The notes: generated from the letters alone by a model not told the origin. A stretch of 64,000 bases of DNA from CAZYFH01 sp964646815 (GCA_964646815.1 CAZYFH010000002.1:1-64000), one strand, 5' to 3'; shown: positions 44,476-54,086, counted from the stretch's first letter. A program made the numbers and translations.

Positions 44476-45487
44476 CGAACGGCAACGCGGTCACGACGGC
44501 GCCCCGCCGCGCGCCGGCGTCGCCGACCTCCACCTCGGTGCCCGGCTCGGCAAACGGCCGCGAGATATATCCAAGCGCGATCGGCACACGGAGAGCCGGC
44601 GAGTGCACCGTGCTCGTCACACGACCCACGGCATTCTCGCCGTGCCACAGCGTGGGGCTTGGTCGCGGTGCACCGGATGTGTCGGCTTCCGTCCCGGACA
44701 GTGTCAGGCCGATGAGCCGGCGCGCGACGCGGCCCTGACCACGATGCAAGATCCGAACGATGACCTCCTGGCCAACGTAACACCCCTTGTCAAAGCTGAT
44801 CGCACGGTCCTCGATCCCTGCTTCGAGCGGAATGGTCTCCGTATCCATGTCAGCGCCGAACAGCGGTCGCCCCGATTCCACCCGCACCGCCTCGACCGCC
44901 TCATGATCCACATCCGTTGCCCCAGCCTCGCTGACGGCGGCACGAATCGCGACGACGGCGACTCGCTCGCCCAGCAGGTGATAGCCGGGAATCCCGATCG
45001 CGTCGCATCGTGCGACGAGCGCCGTCGCATCACCCACGGTGATCGAACGGCTTTGATAAAGGGTGAGTTCCGAGATCGGCGCGCCCGACACCTCCGACAG
45101 CAGATGCGCGGCACCGGGACCATAGATGCCGGAACTGCTCCAGGTGTCACGCAGGTCCACGACCCGGACGTCCTCCACGAACACGAGCGCGTCCAACCGG
45201 TCGACCAACCGCTTCGTGAGACCGCCATCGACGTCGAGCAGCAACCTGTCTCCGATGTTGAGGACGTCGAGGTCGGCGATCATGCGCCCCTGAGGCGTTA
45301 GGTAGGTCGCATAGCAGCCCTCGCCAGACGTCATGTGCTCAATGTCGTTCGTCAGCAGCCCCTGGAGGTAGGCGCCTCGATCGGTGCCACTAATCTCGAT
45401 GAGGCCGCGCGCCGATCGTTCCACCAGACCGACGTCGTGCCGGAGGCGGTGATAGCCGCGTGGCGGTTCCGTGAGGTCTTCGGACAT
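44456..45487 (-). CDS. ygfZ: Folate-binding protein YgfZ/GcvT-like
   Basis: 343-aa protein of the YgfZ family, which uses tetrahydrofolate in iron-sulfur cluster assembly or repair. The hallmark KGCYVGQEVIVRI is present, together with GTDRGAYLQGLLTNDIEH near the start and a GcvT-like C-terminal barrel. The ATG at 45487 gives a normal N-terminus; the open frame further upstream is the antisense of the divergent hydrolase gene. It is convergent with mutY, whose product itself needs an iron-sulfur cluster. Confidence 0.92.
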   Translation of the reverse strand: MSEDLTEPPRGYHRLRHDVGLVERSARGLIEISGTDRGAYLQGLLTNDIEHMTSGEGCYATYLTPQGRMIADLDVLNIGDRLLLDVDGGLTKRLVDRLDALVFVEDVRVVDLRDTWSSSGIYGPGAAHLLSEVSGAPISELTLYQSRSITVGDATALVARCDAIGIPGYHLLGERVAVVAIRAAVSEAGATDVDHEAVEAVRVESGRPLFGADMDTETIPLEAGIEDRAISFDKGCYVGQEVIVRILHRGQGRVARRLIGLTLSGTEADTSGAPRPSPTLWHGENAVGRVTSTVHSPALRVPIALGYISRPFAEPGTEVEVGDAGARRGAVVTALPFVSPGRG

Positions 45488-45514
45488 GTCGCGAACCGTG
45501 TCGAACGCAATGAT

Positions 45515-47194
45515 ATGCTGACAACCGTGCAGCTTTCTGCCACCGGCGTCGTGAGCGCGACGTTGATCGTAACGGCAATCGCGTCCGCACAGCCTCCGCT
45601 CAAGCCGACCGAGGGCGAGGCGACGTTCAACGTCTTTCTTCGCTCGACGCCCGTCGGATTCGAACGCACGCTCGTGAGCCGTACCGCAGACGGCTGGACC
45701 ATCCGCGCGAACGGTCAGATCTCGGCGCCGATCGATCTCCAAACCCGGCTGTTCGAGGCCGCGTACGACGCGTCGTGGCGTCCAAGGCGGCTGACGATCG
45801 AGGGCACACGATCGGGGACGACGTTTGCACTGCAAACCACCTTCACAGATGGCACCGCAGCAAACGAGCTCGAGCAGGGCACTCGCCACACGAGCAACGA
45901 GGACTCGGTCGACCCGGCTGCCGTGGCGCTACCCAACCTCTTCTTCGCCGGCTATGAAGCGCTCGCTGTCCGTCTCGGCGCGACCGAGCCGGGCGACGAG
46001 CTACCAGTCTATGTCCCCCCGACCGGCGGCCAGATCAGTGTGCGCGTCGACGACGTGTTGGTGCGAGAAATCCAGACGGCGGAGGGAACGCTGCAAAGCC
46101 GGATCCATCGCGTCACGTTCATGGATCCGCTGCTGCCGCTGCCCGCTGAGATCTGGACCGATGAGGGGCAACGGCTGCTGCGGTTCAGCCTGCCGTCGGT
46201 GGGTCTCGAAGTTGCGCGCGATGACATTGTGACCGTGTCGACCCGGTTGGCGAGCCTAAGACTGCCCGGCGACGACGATGTGCGCGTCCCCTCCAGCGGG
46301 TTCAGCCTCGCCGCGACGGTGACCACCCCCAGCGGTCGCGATCCTCCTGCCGGCGGTCGCTGGCCGGCCGTCGTGCTGGTGCCTGGTTCCGCGCCGGTCG
46401 ACCGGGATGCCACCGTCTTCGGCGTTCCCATCTTCGCTCAACTGGCGCGCGACCTCTCGAACGCAGGGTTTCTCGTCGTCCGATACGACAAGCGTGGCAT
46501 CGGTCAGAGCGGCGGCCGAGCCGAATCCGCCACGCTGGCTGATTACGGGGATGACCTGCGCGAAGTGGTCCGATACCTCGATGATCGCGATGACGTGGAC
46601 CGCGATCGAATCATCGTCGTCGGCCACAGCGAGGGCGGATGGGTCGGCCTCTTGGCGGCGTCCCGGGAGGACAAGATCAAAGCGGTTGCGCTGCTCGCGA
46701 CACCGGGAATCGGGGGAGCGGACCTCGTCCTCGAGCAGCAGCAGAGCGAGCTGACGCGTCTCGCGGTCACCGAGTCCGAACGCCAACAGAAGAGCGAGCT
46801 ACAGCGTCGCATCCATGCGGCGGTGACCGGTGACGGATCGTGGGACGATGTCCCCGACGCGCTTCGGCGGCAGGCCGACACGCCATCGTTTCGGTCGTTT
46901 TTGGAATTCGAGCCGGATGATGCGATCCGCCGTGTCAGGCAACCGATGCTGGTGGTCCAAGGCGAGCTCGACAAGCAGGTTCCCGCCTACCATGCCGACC
47001 GCCTCGTTCGGACGGCGAGCGCGCGGTCGCGACGCGAGTCAACCGTAGAGGTCGTCCGACTTGCCGGTCTCGATCATCGGCTGACGTCAGCGGCCTCCAC
47101 CGGCGTCGCGCCGGACGCGAGTGCGGCCGACCCGCAGGTGGCACCGCGGGTCGTCGAGTCGCTAGCCGCCTGGATCAGGCGCGTCCTTCCCTAG
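45515..47194 (+). CDS. Exported alpha/beta hydrolase (S9/DLH-like) with N-terminal beta domain
   Basis: 559-aa protein. A signal peptide ends near residue 25 (IASAQ). Residues about 30-265 form a beta-rich domain of unknown function (FNVFLRSTPVGFERTLVSR). The C-terminal alpha/beta hydrolase domain shows VLVPGSAPVDRD, YDKRGIGQS, the nucleophile motif VVGHSEGGW, an acid in GELDKQVP and the histidine in LDHRL. It probably acts on an ester or peptide in the periplasm. The ATG at 45515 opens the signal peptide; earlier in-frame starts overlap ygfZ. Confidence 0.87.
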   Translation: MLTTVQLSATGVVSATLIVTAIASAQPPLKPTEGEATFNVFLRSTPVGFERTLVSRTADGWTIRANGQISAPIDLQTRLFEAAYDASWRPRRLTIEGTRSGTTFALQTTFTDGTAANELEQGTRHTSNEDSVDPAAVALPNLFFAGYEALAVRLGATEPGDELPVYVPPTGGQISVRVDDVLVREIQTAEGTLQSRIHRVTFMDPLLPLPAEIWTDEGQRLLRFSLPSVGLEVARDDIVTVSTRLASLRLPGDDDVRVPSSGFSLAATVTTPSGRDPPAGGRWPAVVLVPGSAPVDRDATVFGVPIFAQLARDLSNAGFLVVRYDKRGIGQSGGRAESATLADYGDDLREVVRYLDDRDDVDRDRIIVVGHSEGGWVGLLAASREDKIKAVALLATPGIGGADLVLEQQQSELTRLAVTESERQQKSELQRRIHAAVTGDGSWDDVPDALRRQADTPSFRSFLEFEPDDAIRRVRQPMLVVQGELDKQVPAYHADRLVRTASARSRRESTVEVVRLAGLDHRLTSAASTGVAPDASAADPQVAPRVVESLAAWIRRVLP

Positions 47195-47484
47195 CCCGTT
47201 TCCTTCGAGACCTCGAAGACCAGACGTCCTAGCCTCACCCGGTCGCCCTCAGCGAGCTCTGCCCGGTCCACTCGCCTCTCGTTGACGAAGGTCCCGTTCG
47301 TGCTCCCGAGGTCTTCGACGACGAGCGTATCCGACGTAGACGTGAGCCGACAGTGCATCCGAGAGAGGAGCGTGGCATCGAGCGAGAAATCCGAGCGGGG
47401 GCCGCGACCGATCGTCTTGATCGCGCCTGCCGGAAGGCGAAACATCTGGTCGCGCGTCTCGTCGGCGCACTTAAGGATCCACAT
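47191..47484 (-). CDS. FHA domain protein
   Basis: 97-aa protein consisting of one forkhead-associated domain, which binds phosphothreonine peptides. The key residues are visible: TIGRGPRSDF (Gly-Arg), LLSRMHCRL (Ser and His) and LGSTNGTFVNERRV (Asn). A stand-alone FHA protein normally partners with a Ser/Thr kinase; the only kinase-like sequence nearby is the broken gene immediately upstream. The ATG at 47484 gives MWILKC; two further in-frame ATGs lie up to five codons upstream. It overlaps the convergent hydrolase gene by four bases. Confidence 0.85.
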   Translation of the reverse strand: MWILKCADETRDQMFRLPAGAIKTIGRGPRSDFSLDATLLSRMHCRLTSTSDTLVVEDLGSTNGTFVNERRVDRAELAEGDRVRLGRLVFEVSKETG

Positions 47485-47538
47485 GGTCGCCATCCTCATT
47501 GCCGCGTGGCGCCTGGCAGCACTCGCTGGAGCAGCGTC

Positions 47539-48499
47539 TTAGCAGCTGCCGCTTGGAGTCACCCAGCCCGCCTGTGTCGTCGATATCCTGGAGGTGCCAT
47601 CGCTCGAGACCGGCGTCCTCGGCAGCTCGGGATCGAGCGCGTGCGCGCTGAATTGTTCGGCCAGTTGCGGATCGACGGCGACCACATTTTCCGCGACCAT
47701 CGCGTACGGCACGGCGTACGACGGGTCGAGGTCCGATGTCTGACAAAAAAAGGTCAGAGCTTCACCGCGACTCCAGTCTGCCATCGCCCTGGCAATCTGC
47801 GCTCGCTGCAGATCAACGTCGGACGCGGAAGCAAGTACTCCGACCTCGCCGAGCCGTATGCGACCTGCCTCGCTCTGCGCCCCGTCGGGCTCGGTCTCGG
47901 CGTGAAGCGCGCAGGCCAATACCGCATACAGCTCGGCAAAACCCTCGCCGCCGCTGACCGGTAACGATTTCTTGCGTGCGCGTGCAGCGCTCGGGGCGAG
48001 CTCGACCCCGATCGCCTTGGCGACCGATTCGGCGAGTGTGGTCTGCGTCGCAAGAATCCTCCGGGCGGAACGCGATTCGCCGACGCTCCACACTGCGCCG
48101 GCGTCGCTTGCGTCGATAAGCTTGAGCTCCACCTCCACAACGTCTCTGCTCGCTCGCACCGTTCCTCGCAAGAGCACTACTGCCTGCAGTTCTTCGGCGA
48201 CAGCCGCCGTCGCGCGGCCGCGGCGCGACCGACCATCGACACGCCCGGCCGCTGACCAATCCGTGCCGCAAGATCCTCGCTCAATCCATCGACGCAGTAT
48301 CGCGACGCGTCGGCCTCAAACTCGAGCGGCAACACCGCCACGACCGCCGGCGGCGGGAACCCGGCTCGGCTAACTCCGCGGGTCCCACCTTGATGAGCAC
48401 GGTCCGTCCGTGAACCGTATCGCGCGCGCGGCACGCGCGACAGAGACCGCCATCCAAAGGCTCCTCGGGAAGGTTAAAGTGGCCGACCTTCCCTATCAT
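47539..48499 (-). pseudogene. Broken kinase-leader / TolB(FlgO)-like gene
   Basis: The 5' part (from ATG at 48499) reads like the first strand of a Ser/Thr protein kinase (VGHFNLPEEPLDGG, RARDTVHGRTVLIKV). A one-base shift near a CCGCCG run then gives VVAVLPLEFEADASRYCVDG followed by LSEDLAARIGQRPGVSMVGR, the FlgO/TolB-like domain found beside adenylate cyclase and kinase modules. A second shift near 48180 leads to LLRGTVRASRDVVEVELKLI and DASDAGAVWSVGESRS with a possible TPR-like tail. Two frame changes break it. Intact versions are signalling proteins with TPRs. The adjacent FHA gene fits such a signalling context. Confidence 0.65.
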
Positions 48500-48530
48500 C
48501 GCGTGTTAGGTCCCGCATTGCGAGTCAGCC

Positions 48531-49268
48531 TCATTTGCGTGGTCTTGACGGCCGCAACTCGATCCGGCTGGGCAGGCTCCGGGCCTCGTGGCTCAGTAGA
48601 TCGGCGACAGCGCGGGCAACGTCGGCAGCTGTCAGCTTCCACGGGGCGACCGCGTGTCGGTCGCCACCGGCGAACGAGGTGCCAACCGAACCGGGCGCCA
48701 CGACGCTCACTCGGATATCGTCATGCCGGAGCTCCTGCATCAGGGCCACCGTGAACGCATCAAGACCGGCCTTCGACGCACAGTAGGCGGCGCCGGTGGC
48801 GAACGGGTGGCTCCCAGCCAGACTGCTGACGTTGATGATCCAGCCGCTGCCCCGTTGACGCATAAAGGGGATCGCCGCGCGGCAGCAGTAGAAGACGGCG
48901 TTCAGGTTCGTCTCGATCACCTCACGCCACGCGTCCGCGGGAAAGGTCGCAACGTCATGGAAGCGCCCGACCCCGGCGTTGTTGATCAGGATATCGAGAC
49001 CGCCGAACCGGTCGGCAGCGGTGCCGACCGCCCGCTCGGCCGTCGACTCCTCACGCAGGTCGCCTCTTAGGACCGCGACACGATCGGCGCCGCCCGCGCC
49101 GAGCGCCGCCAGACGCGTGTGAGCCTCGGATAACGCCGCCGCGGATCGCCCGGACACGACCACCATCGCGCCGCCGGCAACGAGCGTCTCGGCGATGGCG
49201 AGACCGATGCCGCGTGACCCACCCGTGACGAGGGCGACCTTGCCGGAGAACCGCAACATGTCGACCAT
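48531..49268 (-). CDS. Short-chain dehydrogenase/reductase (SDR)
   Basis: 245-aa classical SDR oxidoreductase. The cofactor motif VTGGSRGIGLAIAETL, INNAGVGRFH, the catalytic serine in INVSSLAGS and the YCASKAG tyrosine/lysine pair are all present. The PGSVGTSF stretch after the active site is normal. An NADP preference is suggested by the Arg after the GGS. The substrate is unknown. The ATG at 49268 is used; the longest frame begins at GTG 49274. Confidence 0.9.
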   Translation of the reverse strand: MVDMLRFSGKVALVTGGSRGIGLAIAETLVAGGAMVVVSGRSAAALSEAHTRLAALGAGGADRVAVLRGDLREESTAERAVGTAADRFGGLDILINNAGVGRFHDVATFPADAWREVIETNLNAVFYCCRAAIPFMRQRGSGWIINVSSLAGSHPFATGAAYCASKAGLDAFTVALMQELRHDDIRVSVVAPGSVGTSFAGGDRHAVAPWKLTAADVARAVADLLSHEARSLPSRIELRPSRPRK

Positions 49269-49395
49269 TGTCACGCGAAACCAATCCCACGCCTCACCGA
49301 TAATAAGTGGACGGCGCGGCCCATGCGGGTCCGAAGCCCCACACTACGCAAGCTCCCTCGGCGCCAGTTCGGGCGAGCGCCGAGAATAGAATAAC

Positions 49396-50277
49396 GTGAG
49401 CTTCATGTCAGTCGTAGCCATTGTCGGGGCGGGCACGCTCGGCGGAGCGATCGCGCACGCGATCGCATCGCGCGACAGGTTCCACGAGGTACGGCTGATC
49501 GACGAGGCGCGAGACATCGCCGCCGGCAAGGCGCTCGATATTCAGCAAGCGGCGCCAGTCGAGTGCTTCCGAACGGCGATCAACGCCTCCGAGGATGTCG
49601 CGGCGGCGGCAGATGCGGACGTCGCCATCCTCGCGGGGCCGGCCAGCGGGGAGACAGCGGAGTTTGGCGATGATGCCGGACTCGCCGTGATCGAGCGGCT
49701 CGCTGCGGGCGTTCGCTGTCCCGTTGTCATTTGCGCTGGTGCCTCGCATCGCAGCCTCGTCGAGCGTGGAGTGCGAGAGTGCGGTTTACCGCGCCGGGGA
49801 CTCATCGGGTCTGCGCCGGAGGCGCTACGTGCCGCGCTGAGCGCCCTTCTGGCTCTCGACATCGGATGTGCCGCGTCGGATGTCGCCCTCACCGTCCTCG
49901 GTGTCCCACCCCGGCGCGCCGTCGTACCATGGAGTCAGGTGACGGTCGCCGGGTTGAGCGTCGAGCGGCGGCTGTCGGTGGCCCGTCTCGCGCGCGTGCG
50001 CGCACGAACGACACGACTCTGGCCACCAGGCCCATACGCGCTTGCTGCAGCAGCGGGACGGGTTGCGGCGTCCCTCGTCGACCGCACCGGCAGGACGCCG
50101 GTCTGCTTCGCTGTGCTCGAAGGGGAGCTCGGAGTGTCGCGTCGGTCAGCGGCCGTCCCTGTCGAGCTCGATGCCCTCGGCATCGCGCGCGTCGTCGAGC
50201 CCTCGCTCAGCACGTACGAGCGGGTGCAGCTCGACAACGCGTTAAGAGATCAGGAACGAGCGCAACCGCCTAGCTAG
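49396..50277 (+). CDS. Malate/lactate-dehydrogenase-like protein lacking catalytic residues
   Basis: 293-aa protein with the fold of LDH/MDH enzymes: Rossmann motif IVGAGTLGGAIAHAIA, RLIDEARDIAAGKALDIQQA, and VVPWSQVTVAG in the C-terminal domain. The catalytic region is not canonical. Where the family has GxHGxSxVP, this protein has GVPPRRAVVP (about 169-177), so the catalytic histidine is absent, and the IGxGxxLDxxR segment reads IGSAPEALRAAL. It may have lost activity or bind a different ligand. GTG at 49396 or ATG at 49405 (MSVVAIVG) may be the start. Its 3' end overlaps the sigma-factor remnant. Confidence 0.75.
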   Translation: MSFMSVVAIVGAGTLGGAIAHAIASRDRFHEVRLIDEARDIAAGKALDIQQAAPVECFRTAINASEDVAAAADADVAILAGPASGETAEFGDDAGLAVIERLAAGVRCPVVICAGASHRSLVERGVRECGLPRRGLIGSAPEALRAALSALLALDIGCAASDVALTVLGVPPRRAVVPWSQVTVAGLSVERRLSVARLARVRARTTRLWPPGPYALAAAAGRVAASLVDRTGRTPVCFAVLEGELGVSRRSAAVPVELDALGIARVVEPSLSTYERVQLDNALRDQERAQPPS

Positions 50278-50892
50278 CCACGCGGCAGGATGCAGCGTCA
50301 GGCCGGCCGTAAACTCACTGAGTCGCTCGCGCAGGACGAGCCGCCCTCGATGCACGTGACTTGAGCGTCTACGGCTTCACCCCCGCATGGAGCCGGCCTC
50401 GTCGGTCGTCAGTCCCCGCATGTCCCTGAGCAACCCCGGTGTGCGATAGATCGCCGGCAGCTCGGTGAGTGCGCCGATCAGGCGTCGCCGCAACTCACCG
50501 CGGAAGAACTCATCGTTGGCCAGCGACGACCAATCGGCGACGTCGCCGCGGGGTAAGCCGTCCTCGGTGTCGGCGACCGATCCCACGAGATCGGCCACTA
50601 TAACCGCACGCAGTCGACGGCTGGACCTACGGTTGCGCGTCATCACGGTGTTGACGGTGATTCGATGGATCCAGGATGACAGGGCGGCATCGCCTCGGAA
50701 GAGATCTATATTTCGGAAGATGCGAAGCTGCACATCCTGCCGGATCTCCTTGGCGTCCTCGTGGTTGCATACATAGCGCAGGGCGAGCTGGTAGATTCTC
50801 GACCTATACGTCGCCGAAAGCTCCCGCACGACCGTTTCGTCACCGGCACGCAGCCGGTCGACCAGCGCCTGCTCCACTCCTCGGTCCACCAT
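50242..50892 (-). pseudogene. Broken ECF-type RNA polymerase sigma factor gene
   Basis: The first 171 codons hold sigma region 2 (LSATYRSRIYQLALRYV, EIRQDVQLRIFRNIDLFRG, SSWIHRITVNTVMTRNRR) and the start of region 4 (LTELPAIYRTPGLLRDMRG, LTTDEAGSM), then a TGA. Just after a run of five C on the plus strand (50380-50384) a neighbouring frame continues with VKP-stop-TLKSR, where the stop is a TAG at 50369-50371 in place of the usual Gln. A further shift restores VHRGRLVLRERLSEFTAGL to a stop at 50242. The DNA-binding helix is therefore not made as assembled. Confidence 0.75.
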
Positions 50893-50948
50893 CGGTGTCC
50901 TGCCTCTCTCTTGGCTAGAACACCGACCAGTGACCGCCTATTCCCAGA

Positions 50949-51611
50949 TCACGACGGCGCGATCTGCCGACCGAAGACCTCGGCAAAGCACGCGGCCACC
51001 ACGTCGGCGACTGCACTGGCCGTCGGTGGCCGACGGGTCAGCGTCGCTAGCGACGCCACGCCGCGATCCACCAGGCCGCAGGGGCGAATCAGGCTGAAGT
51101 AGTTGAGGTCGGTGGCGACATTCAGCGCGAACCCGTGGCTGGTCACCCACCGCGACAGGCGGACGCCGATGGCCCCGAGCTTTCCGTCGCCGACCCACAC
51201 CCCGGTCAACCCCGACCGTCGAGTGGCAGCCACTCCGAAACGCGCCGCGGTCAGAATCATTGTTTCCTCAAGGTCCCGCACGTATCGATGGACGTCGCAC
51301 CGATCGGGCTTCAGGCTGATCACGGGATAACCCACGAGCTGGCCAGGGCCGTGATAGGTCACATCGCCGCCGCGCCTGGCTTCGCACACTTCGACGCCCC
51401 GACGCTCTAGCTCGGTGGGACCGGCCAGCACATTGGCACGGCTGTGACGTGCCGCGACACCGAGCGTGATGACGTGCGGGTGCTCGAGCAGAAGGAGGAG
51501 GTCCCCGACGCGACCCGCCTGCCGCTGGCGCACCAGCTCACACTGTAGCTCCTCGGCCTCGACGTAAGGCACGACACCGAGACGCCGCACCTCGAGCCTT
51601 TGCGCGTTCAT
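50949..51611 (-). CDS. lipB: Lipoyl(octanoyl) transferase
   Basis: 220-aa enzyme that moves octanoate from acyl carrier protein to lipoyl domains. The family motifs are intact: LLEHPHVITLG, RGGDVTYHGPGQLVGYP, the catalytic lysine in GKLGAIGVR, HGFALNV, and the catalytic cysteine in LIRPCGL. It sits 9 bases downstream of an E2 dehydrogenase gene, whose lipoyl domain is a direct target of this pathway, so the pair is functionally sensible. lipA is not adjacent. Confidence 0.95.
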   Translation of the reverse strand: MNAQRLEVRRLGVVPYVEAEELQCELVRQRQAGRVGDLLLLLEHPHVITLGVAARHSRANVLAGPTELERRGVEVCEARRGGDVTYHGPGQLVGYPVISLKPDRCDVHRYVRDLEETMILTAARFGVAATRRSGLTGVWVGDGKLGAIGVRLSRWVTSHGFALNVATDLNYFSLIRPCGLVDRGVASLATLTRRPPTASAVADVVAACFAEVFGRQIAPS

Positions 51612-51620
51612 CGCGGTCTG

Positions 51621-52850
51621 CTAGAGAAGATCCGCGTCGAACGATTCCAGTTTCGTCTTGACTGCCATCATGAAGCGGTCGGCCACCGCGCCGTCGATCA
51701 GTCGGTGGTCGAAGCCGAGTGCGAGATACGCGCGGGACTGGGCCAAAATCGTGTCGGCATCGTCGACGACCACGGGTCGCCGTTCGACGGCACCGACGCA
51801 GAGGATCGCGACCTGCGGCTGGTTAATGATCGGCAGCCCGAAGATCGATCCGAACGCGCCAGGATTGGTGACGGTGAAGGTGCCGCCCCCGACGTCGTCC
51901 GGTGCGAGCGTGTTGGATCGGGCGCGCGCTGCCAAATCGGCAATGGCGCGGCCAATTTCCGCGAGGCTCTTGTGGTTCGCCTCGCGTATCACCGGCACGA
52001 TCAACCCCTGGTCTAGCGCGACCGCGATGCCGAGGTTGACGTCGGCGTTGTGGATGATGCGCGTGCCATCATCGCTGAGCGACGCGTTGATCACCGGCAC
52101 ATCAGCGATGGCTGCGGTGACCGCCTTGGCGACGAACGATAGGTAGGTAAGCTGGACGCCCTCACGCTCGTTGTTCGTCCGGTACCGATCCTTCAGGGTT
52201 CGCACGCGCGAAAAATCGACGTCGAACACGGTGTGAACGTGCGCTGCCGTGCGACGACTGAGCACCATGTGCTCCGCGATCTGCTGGCGCATGACCGACA
52301 TCTCCTCGATACCTGTCCGCGCGTCGGCCTCAGCACCGTAGTCCGAGGCCACCACTGGCCCGCTAACCCGCTCGGCTCCAGCGTGTTTGAGCAGGTCGGT
52401 CTTGGTGACCCGACCGCCGCCTCCGGTACCGGTCACGCTCGCCACGTCGATGCCATGCTCGCGCGCCAGCTTCCGCACGAGCGGCGACACCGGGCGACCG
52501 CCACGTGGTCCAGTCGGCCGGAGCGTCCCGGCCGGGACGTCGATCGCGGATGACTTGGTTGAAGCGCTGTCGGCCGGGGGCAAATCGGAGGTATTCATGT
52601 CATCGGCGCCATCGGCGATCACCGCCACGATGCTCTCGACCGGAACAGTCTCGCCAACCTGAACGCGCACGTCGGCCAGCACACCGGCCGCGGGTGATGG
52701 CACCTCCGCATCCACCTTGTCGGTCGAGATCTCGAAGAGCGGCTCGTCGCGATGCACCCGATCGCCGACGCGCTTGATCCAACGGACGAGGGTGCCCTCC
52801 GCGATTGATTCGCCGAGCTGAGGCATCAGAACGTAGGTCGACACGATCAA
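51621..52850 (-). CDS. 2-oxoacid dehydrogenase E2 component (dihydrolipoamide acyltransferase)
   Basis: 409-aa E2 enzyme. The N-terminal lipoyl domain (about 1-80) has its modified lysine in EISTDKVDAEVPSP. A peripheral-subunit-binding domain follows (VSPLVRKLAREHGIDVASV, then GTGGGGRVTKTDLL), and the C-terminal catalytic domain ends with the active-site FDHRLIDGA. It could serve pyruvate, 2-oxoglutarate or branched-chain oxoacid dehydrogenase; sequence alone does not decide, although the length and single lipoyl domain suit branched-chain or 2-oxoglutarate types. E1 and E3 genes are not in the window. Confidence 0.92.
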   Translation of the reverse strand: MIVSTYVLMPQLGESIAEGTLVRWIKRVGDRVHRDEPLFEISTDKVDAEVPSPAAGVLADVRVQVGETVPVESIVAVIADGADDMNTSDLPPADSASTKSSAIDVPAGTLRPTGPRGGRPVSPLVRKLAREHGIDVASVTGTGGGGRVTKTDLLKHAGAERVSGPVVASDYGAEADARTGIEEMSVMRQQIAEHMVLSRRTAAHVHTVFDVDFSRVRTLKDRYRTNNEREGVQLTYLSFVAKAVTAAIADVPVINASLSDDGTRIIHNADVNLGIAVALDQGLIVPVIREANHKSLAEIGRAIADLAARARSNTLAPDDVGGGTFTVTNPGAFGSIFGLPIINQPQVAILCVGAVERRPVVVDDADTILAQSRAYLALGFDHRLIDGAVADRFMMAVKTKLESFDADLL

Positions 52851-53052
52851 GTCTCCGGTGTCAGAAAGCTGGTTGACTCAGTCTCCGGATCGGACGCCCG
52901 GCACGTAGAGTAATTCGCTATCCAGCAGGATGTTATACCGATGGCACAACCTCGGATCGCGCACCCATCGACACCATATGGCCCGCCCGCAGTGGCCGTC
53001 TTGTATACCTGAGAACTTGGTGTCTACGATGCGGTTCGATCCACCTATCTCT

Positions 53053-53270
53053 ATGATTGTAAAGGCTGAAACTGTACTAATCACCGACGACGACGAAGGA
53101 ATGGGCGACGACCTCTGCGCCATCCTGAAGCGCGAATATCAGATCCTCCTCGCCGCGGCAAGAGAGGAGGCGCTCAACGGACCGAGGTGCGGGTAAGTGA
53201 ACGCTCCGAGGAAGGCGAAAGGACTACGTTCTTACTCGAGCTTCCACAGACGGCCAGGCCCCGTTTTCGG
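53053..53270 (+). pseudogene. Fragments of a two-component regulator and histidine kinase
   Basis: The first 40 residues read as the start of a response-regulator receiver domain (TVLITDDDEGMGDDLCAILK, then LLAAAREEAL) with its acidic cluster, and then stop. Immediately downstream, another frame carries VRVSERSEEGERTTFLLELP, matching the end of a histidine-kinase ATPase domain. The phosphoacceptor Asp and the rest of both domains are missing. This 730-base region between the E2 and HU genes holds nothing else that I recognise. Confidence 0.45.
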
Positions 53271-53577
53271 CCGCGGTCGTCGCCAGCCAGGAGAGGGGGC
53301 TCCTGTGTATCGCAAGCTCATCAAGACGGACGACATCGACGTGGCGAAGCGGAAGCATCCCCTGCGCCATTACGAGGCGCAGACGATTCTCGTCGGAGGT
53401 CATCCTGGATGACGACTCGGTGAACGGACTGGAGTCGAAGATCGCCTGCCTCGTCGCGGCCTCCATACACACTCGGATGCTCGCGACGAGATGCGTCTAC
53501 GTGGCGTGACGATACGCGCCCGCGCCGCCCGGGACCCTGGCCCCGCGACGACGGCGGGGGACAGCCGCGAGCGCTGC

Positions 53578-53883
53578 CTACCTGCGAGAGGGAGGCAGCA
53601 CGGAGTCTTTGAGCTGTTTCGCGATACGGGCCTTGACGACGGTCTTGGCCGGAATCTTAATCGTTTCACCGGTTGCGGGGTTGCGTCCCATCCGCGCGTT
53701 GCGCTTCTGAACAACCAGCTTTGTCATTCCCGGAAGCACGAACTCCCCACATCGCTTCAGTTCTTTCTCCGAGAGCTTCTGAAGCTCATCGAAGAACTCC
53801 CGCGCTTGTGTGCGCTTGATATCGAAGCGCTCCGCGAAGTGCGAGAAGAGCTCCGTCTTGCCCATTCTTCGGGCGTCGGCCAT
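53578..53883 (-). CDS. HU family DNA-binding protein
   Basis: 101-aa histone-like protein that bends DNA. The N-terminal helices (MGKTELFSHFAERFDIKRTQ) and the beta-arm core FVLPGMTKLVVQKRNARMGR with NPATGETIKI are standard. A short tail with KDSVLPPSRR follows. The ATG at 53883 or the one six codons later (MGKTEL) may be the start. It diverges from queF. Confidence 0.92.
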   Translation of the reverse strand: MADARRMGKTELFSHFAERFDIKRTQAREFFDELQKLSEKELKRCGEFVLPGMTKLVVQKRNARMGRNPATGETIKIPAKTVVKARIAKQLKDSVLPPSRR

Positions 53884-54086
53884 CGGCGTCCCCCTGGCTC
53901 TGAGCGCGCTAGATGCACCCGCTGACTCGGCCGCGCGCGCGAACGACCATCGCGGGCAAGAAGACCCTAGAGAAAACGCGTCGTATCCTAGCGCGCGGGT
54001 ATGCCAGTGTCAATGGCTCTGTCGTACCGCCGTACCGCTCTCGGACGCGAACGGCGGCCTGGCGACCACCTTGCTAGAATCACGCC

